64,000 nt of DNA. Source: Marinobacterium stanieri. GTDB lineage: Bacteria; Pseudomonadota; Gammaproteobacteria; Pseudomonadales; Balneatricaceae. This document shows, piece after piece, positions 26,267-36,800 of this stretch; the first letter of the stretch is position 1; each line of letters opens with the position of its first letter. The DNA is taken from positions 186,001 through 250,000 of the forward strand of contig NZ_FTMN01000007.1 in NCBI RefSeq assembly GCF_900155945.1, in the 5' to 3' direction. The translations under genes were made by a program, and so were the position numbers. The notes below the pieces were generated by a model that searched no databases, was not told where the DNA came from, and saw only the letters and a list, made by a program, of their open reading frames with translations.

Positions 26267-27352
26267 TCAGCGACGGGTCAGATAAACCCCGCACTCCAGG
26301 TGATGGGTGTAGGGGAACTGGTCAAAGATCGCGAACCGTTCCAGTTTATGTGTTTTGCTGATCTGCTTAAGATTGTCCTGCAGCGTATCCGGATTACAGG
26401 AAATGTACAGGATATGCTCGTATTCGCAGATCTGCTCAACCGTGTGCTCATCCAGGCCACAGCGCGGCGGATCGACCAGTACCGTGGTGAAGTTGCACTC
26501 TTCCAGCGCCAGCCCTTTCACCTTGCGGCTGGTTTTCTCACCTTTCAGGATCAGTGACAGATCTTCCGACGGCATGCGCAGCACATCGATATTATCGATG
26601 CCGTTTTCCTGAATGTTCCATTCGGCTGAGCGCACCGATACCTTAGAGATCTCGGTCGCCACCGCACGGCGGAAGTTCTGCGCCAGCGGCAGCGTAAAGT
26701 TACCATTACCACAATAGAATTCGACCAGATCACCACCGGCATGCGATGAGGCATCGATAGCCCACTCGATCATCTTTTCGCACACATGGCCATTAGGCTG
26801 GGTAAAGCCGTTTTCGGTCTGCTGGTAGCGGTAGGTCTTTCCTTTGATGTTCAGTTCTTCCACGACAAAATCACGGTCCAGCAGGATTTTCTGCTTACGG
26901 GCGCGGCCGATGATGTCGATGTTGAACTGTTCGCGCAGCGGCTTCACGCGCTCCACCCACTCGTCATCCAGCTGACGGTGATACAGCAGGCTCACCAGCA
27001 GCTCGCCGGACAGGGTGCTGAGGAAGTCCACCTGGAACAGTTTGAAGCGCAGCACGGGATCAGGGCGGATCACATCCAGCAGCTTGAACATCACATCATG
27101 GATGCGCTCGGACACCATGGGGCAGCTGTCGAGGCGGACAGGCGTGCGCTTGTCGCCATCGAACATTACATAGTACAGGTCATCTCCATCATGCCAGGTG
27201 CGAAACTCCGCACGCAGGCGATAATGCTCGGGCTGCGAGGTAAACACCTCCACCTCGGGCAGATCGAATTCGGCAAACTGTGCCTCGATGCGAGCCTGTT
27301 TCTCGGCCAGCAGGGCGTCATACTGTTCAGGCTCCACACGGGGAAGGGGCAT
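26267..27352 (-). CDS. trmA: tRNA (uracil-54-C5)-methyltransferase TrmA
   Basis: A 361-aa enzyme that makes ribothymidine at position 54 of all tRNAs (and U341 of tmRNA in E. coli). Family marks: opening RVEPEQYDALLAEKQARIE, YRLRAEFRTWHDGDDLYYVM, the cofactor loop VEFYCGNGNFTLPLA, LVDPPRCGLD, and the catalytic Cys in YISCNPDTLQDNL. Length is standard. It is divergent from metG across about 150 bp that must hold both promoters. Confidence 0.97.
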   Translation of the reverse strand: MPLPRVEPEQYDALLAEKQARIEAQFAEFDLPEVEVFTSQPEHYRLRAEFRTWHDGDDLYYVMFDGDKRTPVRLDSCPMVSERIHDVMFKLLDVIRPDPVLRFKLFQVDFLSTLSGELLVSLLYHRQLDDEWVERVKPLREQFNIDIIGRARKQKILLDRDFVVEELNIKGKTYRYQQTENGFTQPNGHVCEKMIEWAIDASSHAGGDLVEFYCGNGNFTLPLAQNFRRAVATEISKVSVRSAEWNIQENGIDNIDVLRMPSEDLSLILKGEKTSRKVKGLALEECNFTTVLVDPPRCGLDEHTVEQICEYEHILYISCNPDTLQDNLKQISKTHKLERFAIFDQFPYTHHLECGVYLTRR

Positions 27353-27500
27353 CGGCGACCTCTACACTTGATGTCATCTAACGGGAATGGGATTCAGGGC
27401 GGCGAATTCTAGCATAGCCACCGGCAGCCTTCATTCGGGGATCAATCACGCGTAGAATGATCCCCTTTATTTTTCGTTCTTAACCGACTCAGAGCCAACG

Positions 27501-29546
27501 ATGTCCGACAGCAAGCGCAAGATTCTCGTTACCAGTGCCCTGCCCTATGCCAATGGCCCCATTCACCTGGGCCATCTGGTCGAGTATATCCAGACCGATA
27601 TCTGGGTTCGTTTTCAGAAACAGCGTGGTCACCAGTGCACCTACGTCTGTGCCGATGACGCCCATGGTACGCCGATCATGCTCAAGGCCGATCAGATGGG
27701 CAAAAGCCCGCAAGAACTGATCGACCAGGTCAGCGCCGAGCACCAGCGTGATTTTGCCGGCTTCATGGTCAACTTCGACAACTACTACTCCACGCACTCC
27801 GAGGAGAACCGTCAGTTCTCGGCGTTGATCTACGAACGTCTGCGTGATGCCGGCCATATCAACCGTCGCACCATCACCCAGGCCTACGACCCGGTTAAGA
27901 ACATGTTCCTGCCGGACCGCTTCATCAAGGGCGACTGCCCCAAATGTGGCGCCAAGGACCAGTACGGCGACTCCTGTGAAGCCTGTGGTGCGACTTACCA
28001 GCCCACCGAGCTGAAAAACGCCTATTCCGCCATCTCCGGTGCTACCCCGATCGAGAAAGAGTCCGAGCACTACTTCTTCAAGTTGGGTGACTTCGAAGAG
28101 TTCCTACGCAACTGGGTGAACGAGCACGTACAGAGCCAGATGATCCACAAACTTAACGAGTGGTTCGAATCCGGCCTGCAGGAGTGGGATATCTCCCGTG
28201 ACGCACCTTATTGGGGCTTTGAGATCCCCGATGCGCCGGGCAAATACTTCTACGTCTGGATGGACGCCCCGATCGGCTACATGGCCAGCTTCAAGAACTG
28301 GTGTGACAAGAACGGCGTCGACTTCGACGAATACTGGAAAGAAGGCTCCGATGCCGAGCTGTACCACTTCATCGGCAAGGATATCGCCTACTTCCACACC
28401 CTGTTCTGGCCGGCCGAGCTGAAAGGCGCAGGCTTCCGCACACCCACCGGCGTGTTCTGCCACGGCTTCCTGACGGTCAATGGACAGAAAATGTCCAAGT
28501 CTCGCGGCACCTTCATCATGGCCGAGACCTACCTCAAGCACCTGCGTCCGGAATACCTGCGTTACTACTTCGCGGCCAAGCTGGGCTCCGGTATCGACGA
28601 TATCGACCTGAGCCTGGAAGACTTCCGCTACCGTGTAAACGCCGACCTGGTGAACAAGGTCGTCAACATCGCCAGCCGTTGCGCCGGCTTCATCAAGAAG
28701 AAATTTGATGGCCAGCTGGACAGCACCCTCGCCAACCCGGCCCTGTACCAGGAAGCGATTGAACTGGCAGACGTCGTCGCCGACGCGTATGAAAAACGCG
28801 AATACGGCCGCGCCATGCGTGAAATCATGCACCTGGCAGACAAGGCCAACCAGTACATCGATGCGGCCGAGCCCTGGGTACTGGCAAAACAGGAAGGCAA
28901 GGAAGCAGAGGTTCAGGCCTGCTGCAGCCTGGGCATCAACCTGTTCCGCGTCATCATCAGCTACCTGGCACCGGTACTGCCGGAAGTGGCCGAGAAAGCC
29001 TGCGAATTCCTCAACATCGATACCCTCGCCTGGGAGGCGATCAAGGAACCGCTACTTGACCACCAGATCAACAAGTTCAAGCCGCTAATGCAGCGCGTGG
29101 ACGAGAAAGTGATCGAAGAGCTGATCGAAGACTCCAAGCAGAGCCTGGCGGCCCAGCCTCAGGTTCAGGCCGTTAAACCGGCAGCTGAAGAAACCGAGCT
29201 AAGCAAGGAACCGGTGGCCGACACCATCGAATTCCCCGACTTTGCCAAAGTAGACCTGCGCGTGGCCAAGATCGCCAAGGCCGAACACGTAGAAGGCGCT
29301 GACAAACTGCTGCGCCTGACACTGGATCTGGGCGGCGAAACCCGCAACGTCTTCGCCGGCATCAAGTCTGCATACAAGCCCGAAGACCTGGAAGGAAAAC
29401 TGACCGTCATGGTCGCCAACCTGGCACCGCGCAAGATGAAGTTCGGTGTATCCGAAGGCATGGTACTGGCTGCTGGCCCGGGCGGTGAGGACCTGTGGAT
29501 TCTGGAACCGCACGCAGGCGCCCAGCCGGGTATGCGTATTAAGTAA
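27501..29546 (+). CDS. metG: Methionyl-tRNA synthetase
   Basis: A 681-aa class I synthetase charging tRNA-Met. The ATP-binding HIGH-type motif is [17 protein letters not shown] and KMSKS is in [12 protein letters not shown] zinc knuckle is visible (CPKC...CEAC). The C-terminal domain from about 575 ([20 protein letters not shown] to GAQPGMRIK) is the EMAP/Trbp111-like tRNA-binding dimer module. Full length, no damage. It ends just before a strong terminator and marks the left flank of the AT-rich region. Confidence 0.98.
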   Translation: MSDSKRKILVTSALPYANGPIHLGHLVEYIQTDIWVRFQKQRGHQCTYVCADDAHGTPIMLKADQMGKSPQELIDQVSAEHQRDFAGFMVNFDNYYSTHSEENRQFSALIYERLRDAGHINRRTITQAYDPVKNMFLPDRFIKGDCPKCGAKDQYGDSCEACGATYQPTELKNAYSAISGATPIEKESEHYFFKLGDFEEFLRNWVNEHVQSQMIHKLNEWFESGLQEWDISRDAPYWGFEIPDAPGKYFYVWMDAPIGYMASFKNWCDKNGVDFDEYWKEGSDAELYHFIGKDIAYFHTLFWPAELKGAGFRTPTGVFCHGFLTVNGQKMSKSRGTFIMAETYLKHLRPEYLRYYFAAKLGSGIDDIDLSLEDFRYRVNADLVNKVVNIASRCAGFIKKKFDGQLDSTLANPALYQEAIELADVVADAYEKREYGRAMREIMHLADKANQYIDAAEPWVLAKQEGKEAEVQACCSLGINLFRVIISYLAPVLPEVAEKACEFLNIDTLAWEAIKEPLLDHQINKFKPLMQRVDEKVIEELIEDSKQSLAAQPQVQAVKPAAEETELSKEPVADTIEFPDFAKVDLRVAKIAKAEHVEGADKLLRLTLDLGGETRNVFAGIKSAYKPEDLEGKLTVMVANLAPRKMKFGVSEGMVLAAGPGGEDLWILEPHAGAQPGMRIK

Positions 29547-29598
29547 GCTGGTAACAGCTTATAGGAGGGTGGAATAGAAAATCTGCCCTCTTCTCCCG

Positions 29599-29629
29599 AT
29601 AGCCGGCTTTGTGCCGGCTATTTTGTTTT
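29599..29629 (+). terminator. Rho-independent terminator of metG
   Basis: A 9-bp stem ATAGCCGGC/GCCGGCTAT with a TTTGT loop, followed by TTTTGTTTT. Confidence 0.92.
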
Positions 29630-29873
29630 GGGGCGGAGCGGACCTTCATTTTTGGGTAATTACACCCTATAGGTGGGCTTCAAAGCATAAAGGGCTTCGC
29701 TGGGCTCATAAAATTTCCGATGTTGGCCCAAAGCGGACCTTAGGCCGCTCCGTCAATTGCTAGGAGCGTGATTGATTAGAAAGCTGGGGCAGGTCATGAT
29801 AATTGAGAAAGAAGCGGAATAGAGCAGGTTTCATTCATTCGGTATTTTCAATGTTAAAGGCGCTTACTCTCTA
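29630..29873. other. Unexplained spacer with inverted CGGAGCGG ends
   Basis: No gene is visible. CGGAGCGG at about 29635 is matched in reverse by CCGCTCCG at about 29741, and AGCGGACCTT occurs near both ends, so about 29632-29750 may be a small insertion or repeat remnant. Its two halves match only patchily beyond the ends. It sits exactly at the composition change after metG. Confidence 0.35.
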
Positions 29874-30062
29874 CTACAGCTTAGGAAAGCCATGTCTTTT
29901 TTCCCAATCTTCAATGTCAATTAATAGCCATCTATTGCAGCCCTTCCTAGATCTAGTTGCCTTTGGGAATGTACCTTTCTGAACCCAGCGCCAGAGGGTT
30001 GAACGATGTATACCGTAGCGTTCAGCTACTTGATCTTCTGAGAGGAGTATCTCTGTTACCAT
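29874..30062 (-). CDS. AlpA-like helix-turn-helix protein
   Basis: A 62-aa winged helix protein of the AlpA/MerR-like excisionase group. SEDQVAERYGIHRSTLWRWV is the helix-turn-helix, followed by KGTFPKATRSRKGCNRWLL and IEDWEKRHG, the usual ending of AlpA regulators found in prophages and integrative elements. Relatives activate or direct excision of such elements. No integrase is near it in this window, so it may be an island remnant. No clear ribosome site. Confidence 0.8.
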   Translation of the reverse strand: MVTEILLSEDQVAERYGIHRSTLWRWVQKGTFPKATRSRKGCNRWLLIDIEDWEKRHGFPKL

Positions 30063-30170
30063 CTTGCAGCCATTAAACCACCAAAGGTAATTATCATACC
30101 GTTATATAAGTACATTATAATTCAAGTACGATCACTAAGATCAGGTATCAGCACGTACGTGTTTACTTTC

Positions 30171-33100
30171 TCAATCACCACTAATGACTGACCTGTTTCG
30201 ACCCTCATGTTTTGCGCTATAAAGAGCTTCATCTGCTTCTTTTAATAGAGTTGCTGCTGAGTCACTTGAGACTGGGCGCTTGCTCACGCCACCCAAGCTA
30301 ATTGTGATGTGATCAGAAATAGCCGAGTAGTCATGTTGTATTGCGAGATCTTCAATCGCACTTCGCATGTCTTCGGCTAATTTAGAGACACCTTCTTTGT
30401 CAGTTTCAGGCAGCAAAACCACAAACTCTTCGCCTCCATAGCGTGCGAAAAGATCACCGGGCCGGTTCACCAGCTGCTGTAACTTCTGTGCAACCAGTTT
30501 TAGACACTCATCTCCCTGACCGTGTCCGTAGTTGTCGTTGTAAGGTTTGAAAAAATCAATGTCGAGGATGATCAGTCCCAACCTGCCTTGTGTGCGTTGT
30601 GCCCGGCCAACTTCTTTTTGCAGTGTCGTATCAAGTTGCCGGCGGTTTGCTACGTGGGTTAGTGCGTCCAGGTAAGACATTTTTTCCAGCAACTCATTTT
30701 TTTGATGCGCTTCCAGTTGCTTCTTGATGCGGGCCTTAACGACTGACATTTCATAAGGCTTGGTTATGTAATCAACCGCCCCCAGGTTGAGCCCCTTGGT
30801 TTCTTCGTCAGACTGATTGAGACCTGAAACAAATATGATGGGTATATCACGGGTCTCTGGATCTCCCTTGAGAAAACGGCATACATCATAGCCATCCATT
30901 CCGGGCATCATGATATCAAGAAGAATCAGGTCAGGCTGCGGGTCGCTTTTTGCAAGCTGAATTGCTTTTTCACCGTTGTTAGCTAGTTGTAGTCGATATT
31001 CAGCGCTAAGACCTCCTGCAAGTGTTTTAAGGTTTATAGGCTCATCATCCACCAGCAATATTCGGGTCTCGTCACTGATCAGGGCACTGTCACCACCAGT
31101 TTGGACTGAATGTAAGGACGTTGATTCTGTCAGCGGTGTGAGCGTGACATAGTTCTCGAGGACTGCCTGGAACGCTTCACGGTTCAGTGGTTTGGTGAGA
31201 AAACCGACCATTCCTGCATCCTCAGCCTCTTTACGGTCTTTTTCTAAAGAAGCAGCGGTTAAGGCAACGACCGGTGTATTCGGGCGTATCTTTAAAAGCT
31301 GCTCAGTTGTTTCATAGCCATCCATTTCAGGCATCTGAATATCCATGAAAACCAGGTCGAATGCCTCCTCTCTGACAAGTTTCAGCGCTTCACGACCTGA
31401 CTCAGCTAGCCGGTGAGGAACGCCAAAGCTATTCAAAAGTGCTTCTACAACCTCACGATTGGTCTTGTTATCGTCAACAACAAGCACAAGGCTATCACTC
31501 TTGGAAACATTGTTTTTTGGCGCTGCTCCAATTGCCCTGAAGTATGGAAGCTCATTCAAAGCATCAAACAGGTTTGAGCGAGTCACGGGCTTGTGTAGAA
31601 AAGCATATTGATCATCCGGCTTATAACCAAGACTGCTCAAGTCATGAGCCGAAACCATCAGCATGGCCGGTGCAACCTCAGGGTTGGAATGTTCTGTGTA
31701 CAAGGAATCGATTATTCGCAGTGCAGATAAGCCATCCATACCTGGCATATCCCAATCCATCAGAATCGCGTCATACATCTTTCCCTGCTTAAGAGCATTT
31801 TTGACATGAGCAACTGCTTTCTCCCCTGAATTGGCTTGATCAGTATCGATTTTCCACTCGCTGAGAATCTCCTCAAGTAATTGCCGAGAAAGGTCTTGAT
31901 CATCCACGATAAGAACGGTGCATTTATCATCAAAGGGTTTTGAGGTCTCTACCTTGGACTGTTCTTTATGAACAGGCTTCATGCTTAGGGAAAACTCAAA
32001 TAAAGAGCCCTGCCCCGGCTCTGACGAAAGCTGAATTCGATCCCCCCCCATCAAGTAAACCAAGCGCTGACTGAGGGCCAGTCCCATACCTGCTCCACCT
32101 ACAGCACGGGTGTGACTGTCATCAATTTGCCCAAAGGCTTCAAACAGCTGTTCGGAATCTTCGTGCGACATGCCAACACCAGTATCCTTTACACCAAACA
32201 ACAACTGAACCTGGTCATCGTCTGCTTCTTCTTTGCTAACCCGAAGCAATACACTCCCTTCGCGGGTAAACTTAATGGCGTTATGAAGAATATGGCCCAA
32301 CACCTGCCCCAAATGTCGTTTGTCGCCCACCACCCATGTGGGAACATCGGCATCAAGAGATATCAGGAGTTCTAACCCTTTTTCCGATGCCGCAGCGCCA
32401 AACTGGCGCCCAAGGTCTGCACATAATGCTTCAATCTCAAATGCATTCTGCACAGACTCTATGTCACCCTTTTCAAGCTCAATGTAACTGATGATTTGCT
32501 CAATAATTGTAAGGAGCTCCTCCCCTGAGCGCTGTATTTTTCGAAGTCGTACCCGCCCCTCAGCATCCTCAGTTTTTTCAAGCTCTATGCCTGCAAGGGT
32601 AATGACAGCGTTTAGGGGGGTACGTATTTCATGGCTCATGTTCGCAAGAAAGCGCGTCTTTGCCTCATTGGCATATTCAGCCTGCTCTCTGGCGCTCACC
32701 AATAACCCTTTCTGGCTGTCTAACTGACTCAAGACCTGATTAAACGCGCGAACAAGCTGGCCAACCTCATCGTTACTTTGAACTGTTAACGCTTTAGCAC
32801 CGTCAAGTGCGGCGGTATCGATGCCTTTAAGCTCTCCAACTGCGTCACTCAGCGGCTTGAGCTGCTTTCGTATGAATACAAACGCAATCAGACCGACCGC
32901 TCCAAGGCTAAGGAATGAAACAATAGTAATTTGCCAAACGAGTGACTCCGATGTGTTGAGCCAACTGTCGACTGGGGTTGTGTTGAGTGCGATCCAACCC
33001 GTCGTTTGAAGGCGTGATGCACTGAAAAAGACATCTTTACCACCAAATGCGATGGCACGTCCTTCTTTCGTGCCTGTTACCACTTGCTGTACGACATCAA

Positions 33101-33806
33101 TTTCCGCAACATTGCTTAACGGCTTCATGACTATTGATGGATTGGAGGACGCCACAATCAATCCATGTTCAGCATCAAAGATATGGATATTATCGTATTC
33201 AGATACATCAAGCTTTGACACTGCGGTAAGGACCGTATCTTCAAGCAGTAAAGTATTACCTGTGACAATCCCCAGGAAAGTGCCTTTTCTATCGTACATG
33301 GGTGCGCTGATCAGAAAAAAAGGAGCGCCAGTCACACGGCCGAAAAGTGGCTCAGAGATGTATGATTTGCCTGTATCACGCGTAATTTGGAAATAGGCCC
33401 GATCATCAAGCTGAAGACCCACCCTTCCCTTTAGGGTTGGAGAATCAAAAATAGCCCGGCCGTTACGATCCACCACCATCAGCCCGCTGTTAAAGGCGCC
33501 GTGAAGCCAAAGGCTTGAATCAAGAATAGACTGAATTTCAGGTCCGGTCTTCAGCCCATCTTCATCGACTAAAAGTTCTGCCAGTTGTTCTAAACGTGTG
33601 ACCCGTTCATTGAGTGCATCATCAATTTGTCTGACTGCAATCTCATTCCATGTCGCCTGTTGTTGAATGGCCTTCTCAAGGCTGTCTTGAGACACAACGA
33701 AGTTCACCAATGCGCCTATGAGTACTGCTACCAGTGCAAGCATGAGCAGTGAAAACCACAGTAGTCGTCCAAGCAGAGAACGATGTTGAAATAGCTGCTT
33801 CATCAT
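30171..33806 (-). CDS. Membrane hybrid sensor kinase with three receivers and a GGDEF domain
   Basis: A 1211-aa signalling protein. TM1 is at about 15-37, a dCache-like periplasmic sensor spans about 38-285 and TM2 is at about 290-312, then HAMP. HisKA has FLANMSHEIRTPLNAV and an HATPase follows (GVGMSHEDSEQLFEAF, GGAGMGLALSQRLV). Three receivers with phospho-Asp come next (AILMDWDMPGMDG, LVFMDIQMPEMDG, LILLDIMMPGMDG). A C-terminal GGDEF has active FARYGGEEFVVLLP and the inhibitory RPGD five residues before it. It has no HPt domain of its own. Its ATG overlaps the stop of the upstream kinase gene by four bases, and that protein ends in an HPt, so phosphotransfer between them into c-di-GMP output is a strong inference. 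Confidence 0.94.
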   Translation of the reverse strand: MMKQLFQHRSLLGRLLWFSLLMLALVAVLIGALVNFVVSQDSLEKAIQQQATWNEIAVRQIDDALNERVTRLEQLAELLVDEDGLKTGPEIQSILDSSLWLHGAFNSGLMVVDRNGRAIFDSPTLKGRVGLQLDDRAYFQITRDTGKSYISEPLFGRVTGAPFFLISAPMYDRKGTFLGIVTGNTLLLEDTVLTAVSKLDVSEYDNIHIFDAEHGLIVASSNPSIVMKPLSNVAEIDVVQQVVTGTKEGRAIAFGGKDVFFSASRLQTTGWIALNTTPVDSWLNTSESLVWQITIVSFLSLGAVGLIAFVFIRKQLKPLSDAVGELKGIDTAALDGAKALTVQSNDEVGQLVRAFNQVLSQLDSQKGLLVSAREQAEYANEAKTRFLANMSHEIRTPLNAVITLAGIELEKTEDAEGRVRLRKIQRSGEELLTIIEQIISYIELEKGDIESVQNAFEIEALCADLGRQFGAAASEKGLELLISLDADVPTWVVGDKRHLGQVLGHILHNAIKFTREGSVLLRVSKEEADDDQVQLLFGVKDTGVGMSHEDSEQLFEAFGQIDDSHTRAVGGAGMGLALSQRLVYLMGGDRIQLSSEPGQGSLFEFSLSMKPVHKEQSKVETSKPFDDKCTVLIVDDQDLSRQLLEEILSEWKIDTDQANSGEKAVAHVKNALKQGKMYDAILMDWDMPGMDGLSALRIIDSLYTEHSNPEVAPAMLMVSAHDLSSLGYKPDDQYAFLHKPVTRSNLFDALNELPYFRAIGAAPKNNVSKSDSLVLVVDDNKTNREVVEALLNSFGVPHRLAESGREALKLVREEAFDLVFMDIQMPEMDGYETTEQLLKIRPNTPVVALTAASLEKDRKEAEDAGMVGFLTKPLNREAFQAVLENYVTLTPLTESTSLHSVQTGGDSALISDETRILLVDDEPINLKTLAGGLSAEYRLQLANNGEKAIQLAKSDPQPDLILLDIMMPGMDGYDVCRFLKGDPETRDIPIIFVSGLNQSDEETKGLNLGAVDYITKPYEMSVVKARIKKQLEAHQKNELLEKMSYLDALTHVANRRQLDTTLQKEVGRAQRTQGRLGLIILDIDFFKPYNDNYGHGQGDECLKLVAQKLQQLVNRPGDLFARYGGEEFVVLLPETDKEGVSKLAEDMRSAIEDLAIQHDYSAISDHITISLGGVSKRPVSSDSAATLLKEADEALYSAKHEGRNRSVISGD

Positions 33807-36800
33807 TGTTTGTCGCTCCTGCGTGCACGCACAATTTGCTGTATTACGGTCTGAGCACGATCGAAGTCCAAATCATTGAGTGCTGTTCTGACCTCTAGCC
33901 ACCGAGCTTGCTCCATATCTGTAAAGCTCTTATCAAACTGTGCCAATTCCGATTCATCCAGAAACTCGTGACGTTGGACTGCCTCTATAAGTGGCTCCAG
34001 GGAGGGCTTCTCAACTGATACAGGTCTTCCTTTGGTTTCCTGGGAGTCAAGGTATTCTGACTGCGCAGTTTGAATGCTTTTGACGGTATCGAGAATGCAT
34101 TGAACAAAAGCCTGACGGGGTTCGAGCGCAGGTAGCTTCTCCTGTTTAAGGCTATCATTGAGCAATGATGCAAGGTCAGAAAGAGCCAGAATACCCAGAT
34201 TGCCAGCAGTACCTTTCAAACGATGGGTCTCTCGTTGCCATAGATCTATTATGTCATCAGGTGGGGTAAGGTTCTGAGATGCAATGGCTTTAGCTAAAGG
34301 TGTATATACGTTTTGCAACTCGATCAGAAAATCACCAAGTAAACGATAATAGAGTGCTTTGTTGTCCCCAAGCTGTTCAAGTGCCCAATCGACATCGAGC
34401 AGCGCTCTCTGATTGGATGGTGTAGAAGGCTCAATATTTGGGTCTTCGATGGATTGGCTGGTCCCTACCCAACGTGACACAACCTGCATGAGTTCATTTC
34501 GACTAAATGGTTTTGCCAGGACTTCGTTCATGCCTGCCTCGAGGGCTTTTAAGCGATCTTCAGGTAAAACAGCAGCGGTCAAAGCAACAACGGGAATTTG
34601 TCTATCCAGTAAACGGATCTGGCGGGTGGCTTCCAACCCATTCATAACGGGCATCTGAATATCCATCAATACAAGGTCAAAGTGCTGAGACTGAAATGCT
34701 TCAACAGCCTGTTGTCCGTCAGTCACAACCTGTACTTGCACTCCCAAACGCTCCAGTTGGGCACGAGCAACCAGTTGATTGACCTCATCGTCCTCAGCCA
34801 ACAAGACTGTTCCAGATATTTGAGACGTATCTTCACCGGAAAGTTTGGGCTGCTGTTGCTCCCATACTTTTCTGTGAACAGGTTGAAGTGGGAGTGAAAA
34901 GGAAAAGCTACTACCTAGAGAGGGAACACTTTGAGCCTGAATTCGGTCTCCGCCCATGAGTTTGACCAGTTGATCGCTGATCGCTAAGCCTAAGCCGGTT
35001 CCTCCGTGACGTTGAGCAATCTCTTTACCACCCTGAACAAAGGGCTGGAAAAGTGTTTTGAGAATATCAGGTGATATTCCAGATCCTGTGTCAGATACAG
35101 AAAATACAATTGTTACTTCATCCGAACCTGGATTGATTTTTCTAACGCTTAAGGTCACTTTACCTTGGGTGGTAAATTTAATTGCGTTACTAACCAGGTT
35201 AGAAATGACTTGTCGTAAGCGCTGCTCATCACCCTCATAAAATGATTCCAAGCAATCATCCAGCTCAATTATAAAATCCAGGCCTTTACGTTCGGCTGTT
35301 TGGCAAAAGAGACTATGAACACTGTTTATCATGTTTCCGAGATCAAATGGCTGTTTTATGATCTCTACATGCCCACCAGAAAGCTTTTCAAAATCCAGGA
35401 TATCATTCAGTACCGTCAGCAGATGATTAGCACTTTGATGAATACGTGTAAGCTGCTGTCGCATGACAGATAAATCAACTTCGCCAAGGGCGAGTTCACT
35501 CAGGCCGATAATGCCACTCATGGGCGTTCGAATTTCGTGACTCATGTTGGCCAAAAATGCTGACTTATCGTGGTTTGCTTGCTCTGCTTGTGCCCGTGCT
35601 GTCACAAGCTCTGATTCAGTCTCTTTGATCCTGGTAATATCAGTATGAGTCCCCATCATTACGGCCGGCTGGCCATTATCATCGTACTCGGTGGTCCGTC
35701 CACGCCCTTCAATCCAGACCCAGGCACCGTTAGCGTCCTTAAGCCTGAACTGTGATGCAAAACGTTGCTCTCGCTCCATTTGCTCATTTACGGTTGCCAG
35801 CACGCGTTCTTGGTCATCCTCATGTATAAGTTCAAGGAACTTGTCCAAGGACATAGGAAAGGCATTAGGTTTATATCCCAGTTGCGTGTATGCCTGGTCC
35901 GACCACTTAACCTCATTACTCACCAAATCCCAACGCCACATACCGATCCCGGTGGCTTCCATGGCAACACGATACCTGGCTTCAAATTCTTGCCGGGCTT
36001 CTTTCTCGTCCCTTGCCTCGGTTATATCCTCAATGAATCCATGCCAAACAATAGATCCATCATCTTCAGCTCGTGGCGTTGCCTGACCTTTGAGCCAACG
36101 CAGTCCTCTTTCTGGTAAGACAACACGGTATTCATCTTGCCAAACACTTAAGGTGCGCGCCGATTCACGAATTGTTTCTGAAACTCGTTGCAAGTCATCG
36201 GGGTGTAGGCGATCAAAGACCCTGGAGGCATCCTTGTCGATCTCTTCTGGTAGCAGCTCATAAATGTTACGGATGCCACCACTGGCATAGGGGAAAGATG
36301 ACGAACCATCAGGGTTGAGTTTGAATTGATACAGAACGCCGGGGACGTTTTCAGCAAGTAACTTAAGGCGCCGGGTTGATTCATACTGCTCCGTAACGTC
36401 AGTATGTGTCCCAATTACACGGAGCGGGTCACCATTGGCATCGCGTTCATACACCTTGCCACGGTCAAGTATCCAACGCCAACGTCCATCTTTAGCCATC
36501 ATGCGATGGGTATTTTCATATAAGTGAGTCTGCCCCTGAAGATGGGCGGTTAAGTCTTCAAATGTTTGTTTATAGTCATCGGGGTGAAGGCGTGATTCCC
36601 ATTCATCAAGTGAGTCACTGATTTCATCTTCCTCGAATCCCAGCATGGATTTCCAGATGGGCGAAAACCAAACCTTGTTTGTTTTGGCATTCCAGTCCCA
36701 AACACCTTGCCCGGTTGCCTCAAGGACTGCTCTCCATCGTGCTTCCTGATCAGAGGCGTGTATGGCAAGCTGGGTTTGGTGTGTGATATCAACGCTTACC

